Source: Alentia gelatinosa (taxonomy: Eukaryota > Annelida > Polychaeta > Phyllodocida > Polynoidae). Taken from it: DNA of 64,000 bases. Where the stretch lies: assembly GCA_950022655.1 (NCBI GenBank), contig OX465591.1, positions 49,342,478 through 49,406,477 on the forward strand. The letters run 5' to 3'. The translations under genes and the position numbers were made by a program. The notes under the pieces are model-generated. The model had not been told where the DNA came from. It searched no databases and was given only the letters and a program-made list of their open reading frames with translations. Positions within the stretch are counted from its first letter, which is position 1; every line of letters begins with the position of its first letter. Positions 1-11,696 of the stretch are shown here, piece by piece.

Positions 1-460
1 TTCAACACCTTTAGACGACTAACACTGTCTTATAGAAAGAACTTCAATATCAATTAAACAATAACACTTGTCCGAGGTACAGAACAGGTGCCCCTGCTGG
101 TGTTGCTGTCCTGATTCAGTGGCGTGTGACCACTCCGTGGCTCCGTCCCGTCACGCTCGGGTGCCCCTGTCTCTCCAGCTCACAGTGCACCCCGAATTCC
201 GGGATCCCGCCTCCACAAACTGTATGGAGTTGTCCCCCTGCATTAACTGCCATATAAGGAATAGAGTAGTCCCAGTAACCAATGACTGCATTCAGAGCAA
301 ACCACAACCTTCACCCTGACCTCCTTACATGCTATCTATAGCGCCTTGGGACGGTTCTACTGTCTATAGTTGACCTAAAATCTAGTGGGCCACAACCACC
401 CTCGTTTTCGGCCACTCGACATCACTCTGCAACAATTCCTTGGCGAGAAGTCTAAGGTCT
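1..460. other. unique sequence, no gene seen
   Basis: No recognisable coding region, repeat or RNA. The short reading frames here (for example 68-319 +) have no family signature and overlap a frame on the other strand. Confidence 0.5.
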
Positions 461-875
461 AACTAGCGACTTCGTCGTTCAAGCCTTTCGATTCGATTTG
501 ACGGCTATTATTTCGTGTGACACAGGAACATAAGCTGATCATCGGCGTTCATAAAGGTACACACCTAGAACCAGCATAAGGTCGTGGTCTCGGAGGCTGA
601 TCTCAGAGTAAAGGGATCGGAAAACTACAGTTCTAATTCATGTTTTCAAAATGGCTTGAAATATACCAGAAGAGAAGAAACACATTGAAGTATAGACTTA
701 AAAAAACAATAGCAGTTTCCGAGTTTTTACCTCGACGAGATTCTCATTCTCGTGGGTCTTCAGTCTCCTAACAAAAGTTTTGTTCACTCTGTCCCTATTT
801 GCGGGAGAATCTCCAAGCGGATCCGACCAGCCTCATAGTTTTTTTTTAGATATGGTAGATAATAATCATACGCCT
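461..875 (+). repeat. interspersed repeat R1, copy 1
   Basis: This belongs to a dispersed family of about 400 bp. It starts near CTAGCGACTTCGTCG and ends near CTCCAAGCGGAT...ATAGTTTTTTAGATAT. Other copies or pieces lie at 955-1350, 9935-10080, 14860-15180, 15345-15655 and 39033-39478, all in the same orientation. Shared inner blocks are GGAAAACTACA, ATTCTCACTCTCGTGG and GGTTCACTCTGTC. No coding capacity or terminal repeats are visible, so a SINE or old non-autonomous element is possible; the class is unassigned. Confidence 0.6.
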
Positions 876-954
876 TTTTTAGCATTGCTATGACGCAAAG
901 TATTTGACAGCACATTCATCCAAGCTCGTGGTTAAACATAAAACAGAAATGGTA

Positions 955-1350
955 TAGCAAAGTCTAGGGAGATTTACAGTCTCCAAGCTTTAGTCTAGTT
1001 CACTTTGTCCCTATGTGTAGGAGAAACTCTGAGCGGATCCGACCAGAATCATAGTAAGTAGCCAGCAAAATGGTGTGGTTTCATTGTTCTCTTTCAAGGA
1101 AAGGAGATGAGAAAACTACTGAACTAAACTGTGATTTGAGCATGGCAAGAAATGTATCTTTAGGATAGAAGCACATCTGTGTAGAGTAACACAAAAAAGA
1201 ATAGCAGCTTTGAGTTTAGCACGACACGAGAATCTCACTCTCGTAGCACTTCAGTCTCCAGCCCTAGGTCTGGTTCACTCTGTCTCTATGTGGGGGAGCA
1301 ACTCCAAGCAGATACGACAAAATTCTTACTCGTACTAAGATTATAGTATC
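955..1350 (+). repeat. interspersed repeat R1, two truncated copies
   Basis: Two 3' portions of R1 lie head to tail, ending near 1050 (GAGCGGATCCGACC) and near 1325 (CAAGCAGATACGAC). The second keeps the AAGGAAAGGAGATGAGAAAACTAC block. Confidence 0.5.
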
Positions 1351-1449
1351 GACAGTTGATAAACTCGGAGGTGGATTTTGCCTTACGGAATGACATACCC
1401 ATTGACAGTGTTACATCCTATACACGCAGCCTGCATACCGCCGCACGGG

Positions 1450-1517
1450 TAGACCTGCTCAAGCCTTCGATTATGAACATTCATTAAATGATTGATCACA
1501 ATCAGAACAAAGTTCAC
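1450..1517 (-). mobile_element. CTAG-end element, end fragment
   Basis: The TAGACCTGCTCAAG end and the conserved AACATTCATTAAATGATT block of the family seen whole at 48317-48723. It is cut by the MITE at 1518. Confidence 0.55.
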
Positions 1518-1912
1518 TAGGCCACTCAAAAAAACCAACTTGTTTCTCATCACCAAGCCATGGAAAATATGATGAGGGCGCTTTTTTTTTTTTTGCTTTA
1601 TCAATGATGGCTTAAGAGTGTCATAAAATGGGCTCTAGACATACAGTAAAAGCCTTTGTAAGCGGTCACCCTCCGTTCCGGGCCAAAGTGTCCGCTTATG
1701 TGGGGTGTCTGCGTATGCGGGGTTTTCAGATTTATACTATTTATACATTGGAAGCATCCCTGGCATCAGGAGCTTTAATTTGATACTAAACACACATACT
1801 TTTCATAATTTCTATCAAGGTTCATCTTATTTTAGCAACAACAACAACAACAAAATCTTCTAAAATCGTTTTTGCAGATGCGCGCGGTGATGAGAAACAT
1901 GTTTGTTATTAT
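1518..1912 (+). mobile_element. TAGGCCACT MITE, copy A
   Basis: The left end TAGGCCACTCAAAAA and subterminal TTGTTTCTCATCACC are mirrored near 1890 by GGTGATGAGAAACA; the last bases of the right end are lost. It matches 38395-38784 through GAGGGCGC + T-tract, the GTAAGCGGTCACC module (about 1645-1730), AGGAGCTTTAATTTGATACT and TCTTCTAAAATCGTTTTT. It is non-coding, and a 52-bp minisatellite abuts its right side. Confidence 0.75.
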
Positions 1913-1914
1913 AC

Positions 1915-2187
1915 TGGAGCCAGTCCCTGTGTTCCAGCGAGGAGGGTAGCCATAGGGTGAAGGGACTGGAGCCAGTCCTTGTATCCCAGCGAGGAGGGTA
2001 GCCATAGGATGCAGGGACTGGAGCCAGTCCCTGTATCCCAGTGAGGAGGGTAGCCATAGGATACAGGGACTGGAGCCAGTCCCTGTATCCCAGCGAGGAG
2101 GGTAGCCATAGGATGCAGGGACTGGAGCCAGTCCCTGTATCCCAGTGAGGAGGGTAGCCATAGGATGCAGGGACTGGAGCCAGTCTA
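1915..2187. repeat. 52-bp minisatellite, about 5 copies
   Basis: The unit runs GAGCCAGTCCCTGTATCCCA through GGATGCAGGGACTG. Each junction makes a small palindrome, GGACTGG-AG-CCAGTCC. The same unit forms arrays at 8905-9490 and 12238-12605, and in reverse at 48330-48600. Confidence 0.9.
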
Positions 2188-2340
2188 CCTCCCACCCTTA
2201 ATTTACCACGCAAAAACAAAGAGAGACGCCTAAAACGAACCACTGTAAACCGTTACTGGCCGAGTGAAAAAAACAGCTGAACGTACGGCGTGGAGATGGC
2301 AGCGTCTGCGGTCACACTTCTCAGACCAGCAGCCGGCGAG

Positions 2341-2752
2341 GTGTGACAGCCCGACGAGAAAGGCGGTGTGACTCAGAGCGGGGAGGTGTGACAGCCCGAC
2401 GAGAAAGGCGGTGTGACTCAGAGCGGGGAGGTGTGCAGGGTGTAGGGGGAGGTGTGCAGGGTGTAGGGGGAGGTGTGCAGGGTGTGGGGGGAGGTGTGCG
2501 GGGTGTAGGGGGAGGTGTGCAGGGTGTAGGGGGAGGTGTGCAGGGTGTAGGGGGAGGTGTGCAGGGTGTAGAGGGAGGTGTGCAGGGTGTAGGGGGAGGT
2601 GTGCAGGGTGTAGGTGTGCAGGGTGTAGGGGGAGGTGTGCAGGGTGTAGGGGGAGGTGTGCAGGGTGTGGGGGGATGTGTGCAGGGTGTGGGGGGAGGTG
2701 TGCAGGGTGTAGGGGGAGGTGTGCAGGGTGTAGGGGGAGGTGTGCAGGGTCA
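2341..2752. repeat. 45-bp repeat x2, then 21-bp minisatellite x15
   Basis: Two 45-bp units (GTGTGACAGCCCGACGAGAA...) are followed from about 2431 by about fifteen 21-bp units of GGTGTGCAGGGTGTAGGGGG. Because 21 is a multiple of three, long frames open on both strands (QGVGGGV on +, LHTSPYT on -); I do not consider either a gene. Confidence 0.9.
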
Positions 2753-2764
2753 CTGTAGGTGGTG

Positions 2765-3008
2765 CTTTAGGATGGCTACCTTATGTACATAACATGTCTG
2801 TAAATGTGGGTTTAAGATGGCTATAGTCAATATTATGTACATTACATGACTGTAAATGTTGGTTTAAGATGGCTATAGTCAATATTATGTACATAACACG
2901 TCTGTAACTGTTGGTTTATGATGGTTATAGCCAATATTTTGCACGCTACAAGTCTGTAACTGTTGGTTTAAGATGGTTATAGCCAATATTTTGCACGCTA
3001 CATGACTG
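2765..3008. repeat. 52-bp tandem repeat, about 4.7 copies
   Basis: Units of TTTAAGATGGCTATAGTCAA...TGTACATAACATGTCTGTAA, diverged by substitutions such as GTACAT to GCACGC. It directly follows the 21-bp array. Confidence 0.8.
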
Positions 3009-3115
3009 TTAACCCTTTAACAGCATGAAGATGCCTCCAGGCATTCCCCTGGCTACAGCAGGAAGATGCCTCAAGGCATTTCAGAGGAATCATTGATATT
3101 TATATACAAAATCTC
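3009..3115. mobile_element. fragment of a TTAACCCTT-end MITE
   Basis: TTAACCCTTTAACAG and GATGCCTCCAGGCATT resemble the end of the element at 26078-26341. The other end is not present. Confidence 0.4.
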
Positions 3116-3736
3116 TCACGTCAGTGTTATGAAAAACACTGTATTCCTGTCATATTATTTAGGAATTTCTTCCAGCTCTTTCTTTTTTGCCTGACAATGT
3201 AGCATGAGATGTCTTACACTCAGCGGAGTGTTGCATGTCTGGCACACAGGTGCTACTTTACCTCTTGGGAGGTGCCCATGTGTCAGTTTGGTGTGACTGG
3301 TCCGCAGACGGGTCAGTTTCACCCGTTCAGTTCTTGTCAGGTTGTCTTTTCAGAAGGTCTGGCAACAAGTAGCCAGTACCATTCCTTGTAGTTTATTGTC
3401 TCTGGTGCAGTTCCAGGACCAAGCTTAAGGGCACACCCTGTGTAAGGGTGTACCCCGTATCAGGGGACACCTTTCATCAGAAGAGTTTCATCAATTGGGT
3501 GTTTATCGAACCCTGTGTAAGGTGCCACCCCACATCAGGAGACTCTTTTGCTTGAAACTATGGCTGCCTTTTGTTCTTCCAACTTACTATTGCTTGATAC
3601 AATATGCGACAGATCTGTTATTACGCACTTAAAAAGACTATCGCTGCCCAACCTTAAAACCTTTACAACCCTGAAACCTCTACTACACTCTCTACACCTA
3701 CTTTTCAAGTTAAACTTTCAGAATGACGCACAGAGA
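3116..3736. other. no gene; old repeat remnant
   Basis: Nothing coding is recognised. 3425-3545 holds two copies of CCCTGTGTAAGG...CATCAGG-type sequence, reminiscent of the GTAAGCGGACACC module, but diverged. Confidence 0.35.
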
Positions 3737-3929
3737 TTATCTCACCCCAGTTATTTCATTAATAAATGATGTTGTACAGGGTGAGATAAAACCAGATGAA
3801 AATAACTTGGTCTGCACTCCACCTCGTTTGACCGCTACATAGTTCACTCAGCTTTACTTCATGAATCACTCTGCAGTCAAACTTGGCGGAGTATGGACCA
3901 GGTTATTTTCATCTCGCGAGTTTCCTTCT
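3737..3929 (-). mobile_element. fold-back composite FB-A, copy 1 (mini core)
   Basis: A roughly 50-bp core bounded by TTATCTCACCCC (3737) and GGGTGAGATAAA (3789) is followed by a hairpin: arm GATGAAAATAACTTGG (3795) pairs with CCAGGTTATTTTCATC (to 3913). The loop region CACTCAGCTTTACTTCATGAA is a diverged form of the family loop. The outer end reads GTTTCCTTCT. Confidence 0.75.
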
Positions 3930-4079
3930 AATGATGATAATGTAGGCGGAACCTTGTCACTGGACTCACCTGTTAAGGGCCGGAGTGAGCATCTCCTTCT
4001 GATCCAGTGTGAGGAGTCCCCCGTGAGCCGCTCATAGAGCTGCTCAGTGATGTGATGAACTGCGCCGCATACACGCCTC

Positions 4080-4525
4080 TATCCAAGCCTCTATCCAGGT
4101 GTCACTAGCCTCTATCCAGGTGTCACTAGCCTCAATCCAGGTGTCACTAGCCTCAATCCAGCTGTCACTAGCCTCTATCCAGGTGTCACTAGCCTCAATC
4201 CAGGTGTCACTAGCCTCTATCTAGGTGTCACTAGCCTTGATCCAGGTGTCACTAGTCTCAATCCAGGTGTCACTAGCCTTGATCCAGGTGTCACTAGTCT
4301 CAATCCAGGTGTCACTAGCCTCTATCCAGGTCACACAAGCTTCAATCCAGGTGTCACTAGCCTCTATCCGGGTGTCACTAGCCTCTATCCAGGTGTCACT
4401 AGCCTCTATCTAGGTGTCACTAATCCCGATCCAGGTCTCACTAGTCTCGATCCAGGTCTCACTAGTCTCAATCCAGGTCTCATTAGCCTTGATCCAGGTC
4501 TCACTAGTCTCGATCCAGGTTTGTT
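4080..4525. repeat. 21-bp minisatellite, about 20 copies
   Basis: The unit is CCTCTATCCAGGTGTCACTA plus G. The right side drifts to GATCCAGGTCTCACTAG. Confidence 0.9.
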
Positions 4526-4624
4526 ATCCAGGTTCGTGAACAGTCTTTCAGTCTTTCCCAGATTTGTTGATAGGCTTCCTTGGGTTTCTTACCAGTTTTT
4601 TTCAGGTTTCTGGCACGTTTTATT

Positions 4625-4960
4625 ACTACACTGTTTCACAGAGTATATTTAATATTCCTACACTTCTTCACACACTGTACTATTCCTACACTTCCTCGCA
4701 CCATATATTTAATATTCCTACACTTTCTCACACCGTGTACTATTATTCACACGGTGTATTTAATATTCCTGTATTTTCTCACACCGTGTACTATTATTCA
4801 GCCGTGTATTTAATATTCCTGTATTTCCTCACACCGTGTATTTAATATTCCTGTACTTTCTCACACCGTGTACTATTTTTCACGCCGTGTATTTAATATT
4901 CCTGTATTTTCTCACACCGTGTATTTAATATTCCTGTACTTCCTCACACCGTGTATTGTG
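4625..4960. repeat. about 33-bp tandem repeat with composite forms
   Basis: Repeated TCACACCGTGTATTTAATAT and TCCTGTACTTTC, sometimes with an extra CTATTATTCACAC piece. Irregular, about 9 copies. Confidence 0.75.
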
Positions 4961-5152
4961 GCGGGGAATCGGGGCGCCCGTGACGCCCTCTCTCGGTGAG
5001 TCACTGAGTTACTCGGCCGAGCACATCGCTCAGACTCTTGTCACGTTTCTGTCGCCGTCTCGAGCTCCGTCAATAGTTCTATAGTTCCTCTCCTCGCCGT
5101 GTGCGCCGCTCTGGTCGCCAGCAACTCACCTGGTGCTTCAGGATAACCCGCG

Positions 5153-5600
5153 GGAGGGATCCAGGATACACTTATAAACTCTGAGATGAGTCCAGGATAC
5201 ACTTATAAACTCTGAGATGGATCCAGGTTACACTTATAAACTCTGAGATAGATCCAGGATATACTTATAAACTCTGAGATAGATCCAGGATACACTTATA
5301 AACTCTGAGATGGATCCAGGATACACTTATAAACTCTGAGATGGATCCAGGATACACTTATAAACTCTGAGATGAGTCCAGGGTAAACTTATAAACTCTG
5401 AGATGAGTCCAGGATACACTTATAAACTCTGGAGATGGATCCAGGTTACACTTATAAACTCTGAGATAGATCCAGGATATACTTATAAACTCTGAGATAG
5501 ATCCAGGATACACTTATAAACTCTGAGATGAGTTCAGGATACACTTATAAACTCTGAGATGGATCCAGGATAAACTTATAAACTCTGAGATAGATCCAGG
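5153..5600. repeat. 31-bp minisatellite, about 14 copies
   Basis: Unit ATCCAGGATACACTTATAAA plus CTCTGAGATGG; spacing measured as 31 bp at 5282/5313. Confidence 0.9.
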
Positions 5601-5765
5601 ATAAACTGACGTCCGGGTTCACTCTGAGACGGTCCGTGGATAAACTGACGTCCAGGTTCACTCTGAGACGGTCCGTGGGTGAACTGACGTCCCGGTTTAC
5701 TCTGAGACGGTCCGTGGATGAACTGACGCCCCGGTCCCGTCTCGGGATGGACGGTCCGTGGGTCA
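5601..5765. repeat. 39-bp tandem repeat, about 4 copies
   Basis: The unit begins ATAAACTGACGTCCGGGTTC and ends GACGGTCCGTGG. It grows out of the preceding 31-bp array, with which it shares CTCTGAGA. Confidence 0.8.
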
Positions 5766-5939
5766 ACTTCCTCGTGTTTTGCTGTGCGGACTGGGGACTG
5801 ACTGTTAGAGGTGGTGTTGTTATATTGCTGTATTCCCTCCTGCGTGGATGATAGTAGGAGTTGTAGTAGAAGTGGTCGTAGAATCGGTGTTGGTAGAAGT
5901 TAGTGATGGAGTGACGGTATGTGTCTCTGTGGCCCTCAC

Positions 5940-6320
5940 ACGGGGTGGGACTGACGAGTGAAGGCACAACGCACGGAGATACTGCCAGGCGTCGGGAGGT
6001 GTTTTAGACACAGCGTGCTGGTCAGTGAGTGCCTCCCGACCGTCCACTGACCGCCCCTCACCCCCTCCCCCCTCCCCCTACACACACACTGACAGAGCGG
6101 CCGGGCGGGCGGGCGGGCGGGCGGGAGGGAGGGAGGGCGGGAGGGAGGGAGGGAGGGCGCGCAGTGAGTCGCTCCCACTCCCGCCACCCAAAAACCGGCC
6201 CACGTGGTGTTACGTCATGTGCCCCCGCCACGCCGCCAGTGCTGACCCCTGGCGGGGGCCGGTTACGTCAGACGGTGGAAGGACGCGGGTGGAAGGGTCG
6301 AGGAGCAAACTCCAGGGTGT
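5940..6320. promoter_or_regulatory. CpG-rich segment with CRE-like sites
   Basis: A GC- and CpG-rich stretch with a GGGC/GGGA tract (about 6098-6160), an E-box CACGTG and two TTACGTCA CRE-type octamers near 6209 and 6263. No credible exon follows; the 69-bp satellite starts immediately after. A regulatory role is inference only. Confidence 0.3.
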
Positions 6321-6329
6321 GTGTTGGTA

Positions 6330-7770
6330 CTCCCGTGTGGGCCGCTCTGAAAAACTCACCCGGAAACTAGCACTGAAAACTCACACAGGAAAACTATAAA
6401 CTCCGTCTAAGTCCTAACTGACACTCCCGTGTGGGCCGCTCTGAAAAACTCACACCGAGAAACTATAAACTCCGTCTAAGTCCTAACTGACACTCTCGTC
6501 TGGCCCGTTATGAAAAACTCACACGGAAAAACTATAAACTCCGTCTAAGTCCTAACTGACACTCTCGTGTGGGCCGCTCTGAAAAACTCACACAGAAAAA
6601 CTATAAACTCCGTCTAAGTCCTAACTGACACTCTCGTCTGGCCCGTTATGAAAAACTCACACAGAAAAACTAGCACTGAAAACTCACACAGAAAAACTAT
6701 AAACTCCGTCTAAGTCCTAACTGACACTCTCGTGTGGGCCGCTCTGAAAAACTCACCCGGAAACTAGCACTGAAAACTCACACAGGAAAACTATAAACTC
6801 CGTCTAAGTCCTAACTGACACTCCCGTGTGGGCCGCTCTGAAAAACTCACACCGAGAAACTATAAACTCCGTCTAAGTCCTAACTGACACTCTCGTCTGG
6901 CCCGTTATGAAAAACTCACACGGAAAAACTATAAACTCCGTCTAAGTCCTAACTGACACTCTCGTGTGGGCCGCTCTGAAAAACTCACACAGAAAAACTA
7001 TAAACTCCGTCTAAGTCCTAACTGACACTCTCGTCTGGCCCGTTATGAAAAACTCACACAGAAAAACTAGCACTGAAAACTCACACAGAAAAACTATAAA
7101 CTCCGTCTAAGTCCTAACTGACACTCTCGTGTGGGCCGCTCTGAAAAACTCACACAGAAAAACTAGCACTGAAAACTCACACAGAAAAACTATAAACTCC
7201 GTCTAAGTCCTAACTGACACTCTCGTGTGGGCCGCTCTGAAAAACTCACACAGAAAAACTATAAACTCCGTCTAAGTCCTAACTGACACTCTCGTGTGGG
7301 CCACTCTGAAAAACTCACACAGAAAACTATAAACTCAGTCTAAGTCTTAACTGACACTCTCGTCTGGCCCGTTATGAAAAACTCACACGGAAAAACTATA
7401 AACTCCGTCTAAGTCCTAACTGACACTCCCGTCTGGCCCGTTATGAAAAACTCACACGGAAAAACTATAAACTCAGTCTAAGTCCTAACTGACACTCTCG
7501 TCTGGCCCGTTATGAAAAACTCACACAGAAAAACTATAAACTCCGTCTAAGTCCTAACTGACACTCTCGTGTGGGCCGTTATGAAAAACTCACACAGAAA
7601 AACTAGCACTGAAAACTCACACAGAAAAACTATAAACTCCGTCTAAGTCCTAACTGACACTCCCGGCTGGCCCGTTATGAAAAACTCACACGGAAAAACT
7701 AGCACTGAAAACTCACACAGAAAAACTATAAACTCAGTCTAACTTCTTACTCACACTCCCGTCCCATCCG
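6330..7770. repeat. 69-bp satellite with 96-bp variant units
   Basis: The basic unit runs ACTATAAACTCCGTCTAAGT through CTCACACAGAAAA (69 bp). Some units carry an extra 27 bp (ACTAGCACTGAAAACTCACA...). The rare CTCACCCGGAAACTAGC variant recurs 397 bp apart (6357 and 6754), so about five monomers were copied as one block. About 19 monomers. Confidence 0.9.
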
Positions 7771-7997
7771 CTCTGAAAAAGTCACACTGAGAGAAAGGCG
7801 GGAGGGAAGATTGAAATGATGTGAGAGGAGATTGCGCCCCGCCACACAATGTGCCAACGTCTCACTGCCCAGAGTCGTCTTTGCTGAAGCCTATTTTTTG
7901 CTTCTTTTCTAAACCTGTATGAGGACTGATAGTTATACGCGTAGTTCTACGGAGCTGTGCATATAAAGGGAACTCTCCCAGGGGGAACTCTCTGCGG
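7771..7997. other. unique spacer
   Basis: No gene, repeat or RNA signal recognised. Confidence 0.4.
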
Positions 7998-8154
7998 TAG
8001 ACGTGCTCAAGTCTTATGAGCATTCATTAAATGATTAAACACAATCAGAATAAATCATGATATGTATCCTTCTCTGACTGGCCCATGAATTCTACTGGCT
8101 CATGAATCAAAGACTTGTCCACTATGAACGAAATATCCTGTTTATGGCCCCAAG
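7998..8154 (-). mobile_element. CTAG-end element, partial copy
   Basis: Starts TAGACGTGCTCAAGTC and continues with CATTCATTAAATGATT, TATCCTTCTCTGACTGG and CATGAATCAAAGACTTGTCC, the same order as in the copy at 8705-9490. Confidence 0.65.
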
Positions 8155-8254
8155 TAGACTTGCTCGAGTCTTTGATTATGAACATTCATTAAATGATTAA
8201 TCGAAGTCAGAATAAAGTTAATTATAGTAAGTATCCTTCTCTGACTGGCCCTAG
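8155..8254 (-). mobile_element. CTAG-end element, minimal 100-bp copy
   Basis: Runs from TAGACTTGCTCGAGTC to GACTGGCCCTAG with no minisatellite between the ends. It is the smallest form of the family and shows that the internal array is optional. Confidence 0.7.
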
Positions 8255-8704
8255 TCTCTTTCACGACCGCTCGAGGCGCACAGGGCACGCTGACGAGAGT
8301 CTACGGGCGTCTACCAGAGCTGGGCGCTCATTGGCTGGTATCTGAATTTTCTCGTTGGGCGTGCTAAAAATAGCACAGGTTCACCCTGGGGAATACTAAA
8401 CAAACACTCACGTGCAAGCTGTCAGAGGAGTAAATTCCTCTAATTATTGAAATTGAATTGACAATCTGTGCTCTACTGATACATTTTTGTATATGCTATT
8501 CATTGATAAACTTAAAACCTTTGAGAGAATTATGATCCCTTTCCGAACAGTTGAGGTAATTTCCACTCTGTCTCCCTCCTGTACATGTGACGTCATGTGA
8601 CGTCATTATTGCCGCCATACTGCTTCCGGGTATGGAATTCCCGACCTCGGCCACTAGACTCCTACAGACCCTTGTCAGGCTGCCCTGCGCGCCTCCAAGT
8701 GTCT
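8255..8704. other. no gene recognised
   Basis: Mixed unique sequence with a CATTGGCTGG (CCAAT-like) element near 8328 and a doubled TGACGTCA near 8588-8605. No coding evidence. Confidence 0.35.
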
Positions 8705-9490
8705 GGGAAAGAGACTATGACTGGCGCATGAATCAAAGACTTGTCCACTATGGAAGAAATCTCCTGTTTATGGCCCAAAGCTGCTCCCTGTAACCTTATA
8801 CCTCCTCATACCCCTCCCCCTCCCTTCCTCCAGTTCTCTGGCCGCCTGTGTTGTCATAGCAATAAATTTCACCTGCTCCTGACTGTGACCTATTACCGAT
8901 TGTAGCAGTCCCTGTATCCCAGCGAGGAGGGTACCCATAGGATGCAGGGACTGGAGCCAGTCTCCTGTATCCCAGCGAGGAGGGTAGCCATAGGATGCAG
9001 GGACTGGAGCCAGTCTCCTGTATCCCAGCGAGGAGGGTAGCCATAGGATGCAGGGACTGGAGCCAGTCCCTGTATCCCAGTGAGGAGGGTAGCCATAGGA
9101 TGCAGGGACTGGAGCCAGTCTCCTGTATCCCAGTGAGGAGGGTAGCCGTAGGATGCAGGGACTGGAGCCAGTCCCTGTATCCCAGCAAGGAGGGTAGCCA
9201 TAGGATGCAGGGACTGGAGCCAGTCTCCTGTATCCCAGCGAGGAGGGTAGCCATAGGATGCAGGGACTGGAGCCAGTCTCCTGTATCCCAGCGAGGAGGG
9301 TAGCCATAGGATGCAGGGACTGGAGCCAGTCTCCTGTATCCCAGCGAGGAGGGTAGCCATAGGATGCAGGGACTGGAGCCAGTCTCCTGTATCCCAGCGA
9401 GGAGGGTAGCCATAGGATGCAGGGACTGGAGCCAGTCTCCTGTATCCCAGCGAGGAGGGTAGCCATAGGATGCAGGGACTGGAGCCAGTC
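8705..9490 (-). mobile_element. CTAG-end element with 52-bp minisatellite
   Basis: Left part GACTGGCGCATGAATCAAAG, a middle block (TTGTCATAGCAATAAATTTC) shared in reverse with 13869-14288, then about eleven 52/53-bp units (8905-9490) alternating GTCCCTGTATCCC and GTCTCCTGTATCCC. The array opens frames in at least four reading frames, all repeat translations. The architecture of conserved end plus internal minisatellite resembles Helentron-derived HINE/pearl elements; that class call is inference. Confidence 0.75.
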
Positions 9491-10284
9491 GATCTCTGCT
9501 CTTGCACCTAACAACTTGTAACATATTCATGTACTGACATTCCTTGATGTGGGCATTCTTCCGATTGGCTGCCTTTTTCCACATTTGTTTGACTATTTCA
9601 TTTGGTTGTCTTTTTTTTCAGATTTAAATATATCCATCTAAAACACCTATGACCATACTTCTGCCAACACCTTTCAGCATGTGCAAAGTTGCCTCCAGGG
9701 AATTACGACATTTATGTTATTTGAGCAAAAGAACTGTGAACTAAATAATATGAATTAAGAATATGCGGTGATGCGTGATTTGTCAAACAATTCTGGACAC
9801 CCCCCCCCCCCGTCATTTTCACCCCCCCCCCCCCCCCCTCCCCCCACGTCACTATGTGTGACATCATTTATGGACGGGCCGTTTATAAAGCATATCTGAG
9901 ATAGACTTATAAAAAACAAAACCCGGTTCTAATTCTTTCTGGGCCTTAGAATCTCTCTCTTGTAGCATTTCAATCTCCATGGACATGTTTGGTTCCGTTT
10001 GTCACTATGTGGGGGAACAACTCCAAGCGGATGCTGTCGAAATCGTGCCTTTTTAAATATAGCGGGCAACAAAATGGAGACTGCAGCAGAAGAACTTATG
10101 TCAGATATTGACGATGAATAATTTAGATTTTATTATTTTTGATTGATGGTGGATACTGGCTGACATTGGAGTGTGTCGACATCACGTCGGGTGCAGTTTC
10201 CTTTGCCATGTGATTATTCACTGTTTACATAAACAACAACTGTTTACATAGACTCCTAAAGCGGCTATCTACCCTATTTATTAT
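9491..10284. other. no gene; poly-C tract and R1 fragment
   Basis: Contains C-tracts at about 9801-9845 and an R1 3' fragment at 9935-10080 (ending CTCCAAGCGGATGCTGTCG). The rest is unassigned. Confidence 0.4.
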
Positions 10285-11575
10285 CCACCTGATACAAAGT
10301 GTCCATAGAAAACACATAGGGAGCGAGTATCACCATACCCGGAGCATACAGATATATCCACCTGATACAAAGTGTCCATAGAAAACACAGGGAGTGTGTA
10401 TCACCATACCCAGAGCATACAGATATATCCACCTGATACAAAGTGTCCATAGAGAACACAGGGAGTGTGTATCACCATACCCGGAGAATACAGATATATC
10501 CACCTGATACAAAGTGTCCATAGAAAACACATAGGGAGTGTGTATGGACATACCCGAAACATACAGATATATCCACCTCATACAAAGTGTCCCTAGTGTG
10601 TATCACCATACCCGGAGCACACAGATATATCCGCCTAATACAAAGTCTACATAGAAAACACATAGGGAGTGTGTATCATCATAACAGGAGCATACAGATA
10701 TATCCACCTCATACAAAGTGTCCATAGAAAACACATAGGGAGTGTGTATCACCATAACAGGAGCATACAGATATATCCACCTAATACAAAGTGTCCATTG
10801 AAAACACATAGGGAGTATGTATCACCATACCCGGAGAATACAGATATAGCCACCTGATACAAAGTGTCCCTAGAAAACACATAGGGAGCGAGTATCACAA
10901 TACCCGGAGTATACAGATATATCCACCTAATACAAAGTGTCTATAGAAAACACATAGGGAGTGTATATCACCACACCCAGAGCATACAGATATATCCACC
11001 TCATACAAAGTGTCCCTAGAAAACTCATAGGGAGCGAGTATCACCATACCCGGAGAATACAGATATATCCACCTGATACAAAGTGTCCATAGAAAACACA
11101 AAGGGAGTTTGTATGGACATACCCAGAGCATACAGATATATCCAACTAATACAAAGTGTCCCTAGAAAACACATAGGGAGTGTGTATCACCATACCCGGA
11201 GCATACAGATATATCCACCTGATACAAAGTGTCCATAGAAAACACAGGGAGTGTGTATCACCATACCCGGAGCATACAGATATATCCACCTGATACAAAG
11301 TGTCCATAGAAAACACATAGGGAGCGAGTATCACCATACCCAGAGCATACAGATATATCCACCTAATACAAAGTGTCCATAGAAAACACATAGGGAGTGT
11401 GTATCACCATACCCGGAGCATACAGATATATCCACCTCATACAAAGTGTCCATAGAAAACACATAGGGAGTGTGTATCACCATACCCGGAGCATACAGAT
11501 ATATCCACCTAATACAAAGTGTCCATAGAAAGCACATAGGGAGTTTGTATGGACATACCCGGAGCAAACAGATAT
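10285..11575. repeat. about 73-bp satellite, about 18 copies
   Basis: The unit starts CCACCTGATACAAAGTGTCC and ends CGGAGCATACAGATATAT; spacing is 71-73 bp with small indels (ACACATAGGG versus ACACAGGG). The last unit runs into GGAGCAAACAGATATGCTGT, next to a fold-back element. Confidence 0.9.
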
Positions 11576-11696
11576 GCTGTATGCTCCGGTGGCGCATACG
11601 GAAAAATAGTGCGTACGAAAACATAGTGCATACTTAAAATGAACTGATTTCGACATGCCACTTGCCCAGAAAAGGTGGATAAAAAATACAACATGG

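Noticed and set aside
8285..8320. CTGACGAGAGTCTACGGGCGTC as a hammerhead core
   Set aside because: No GAAA block follows stem II.
8768..9584. Frames of 200-262 residues on the minus strand
   Set aside because: 52-bp minisatellite translation in three frames with the same peptides permuted.
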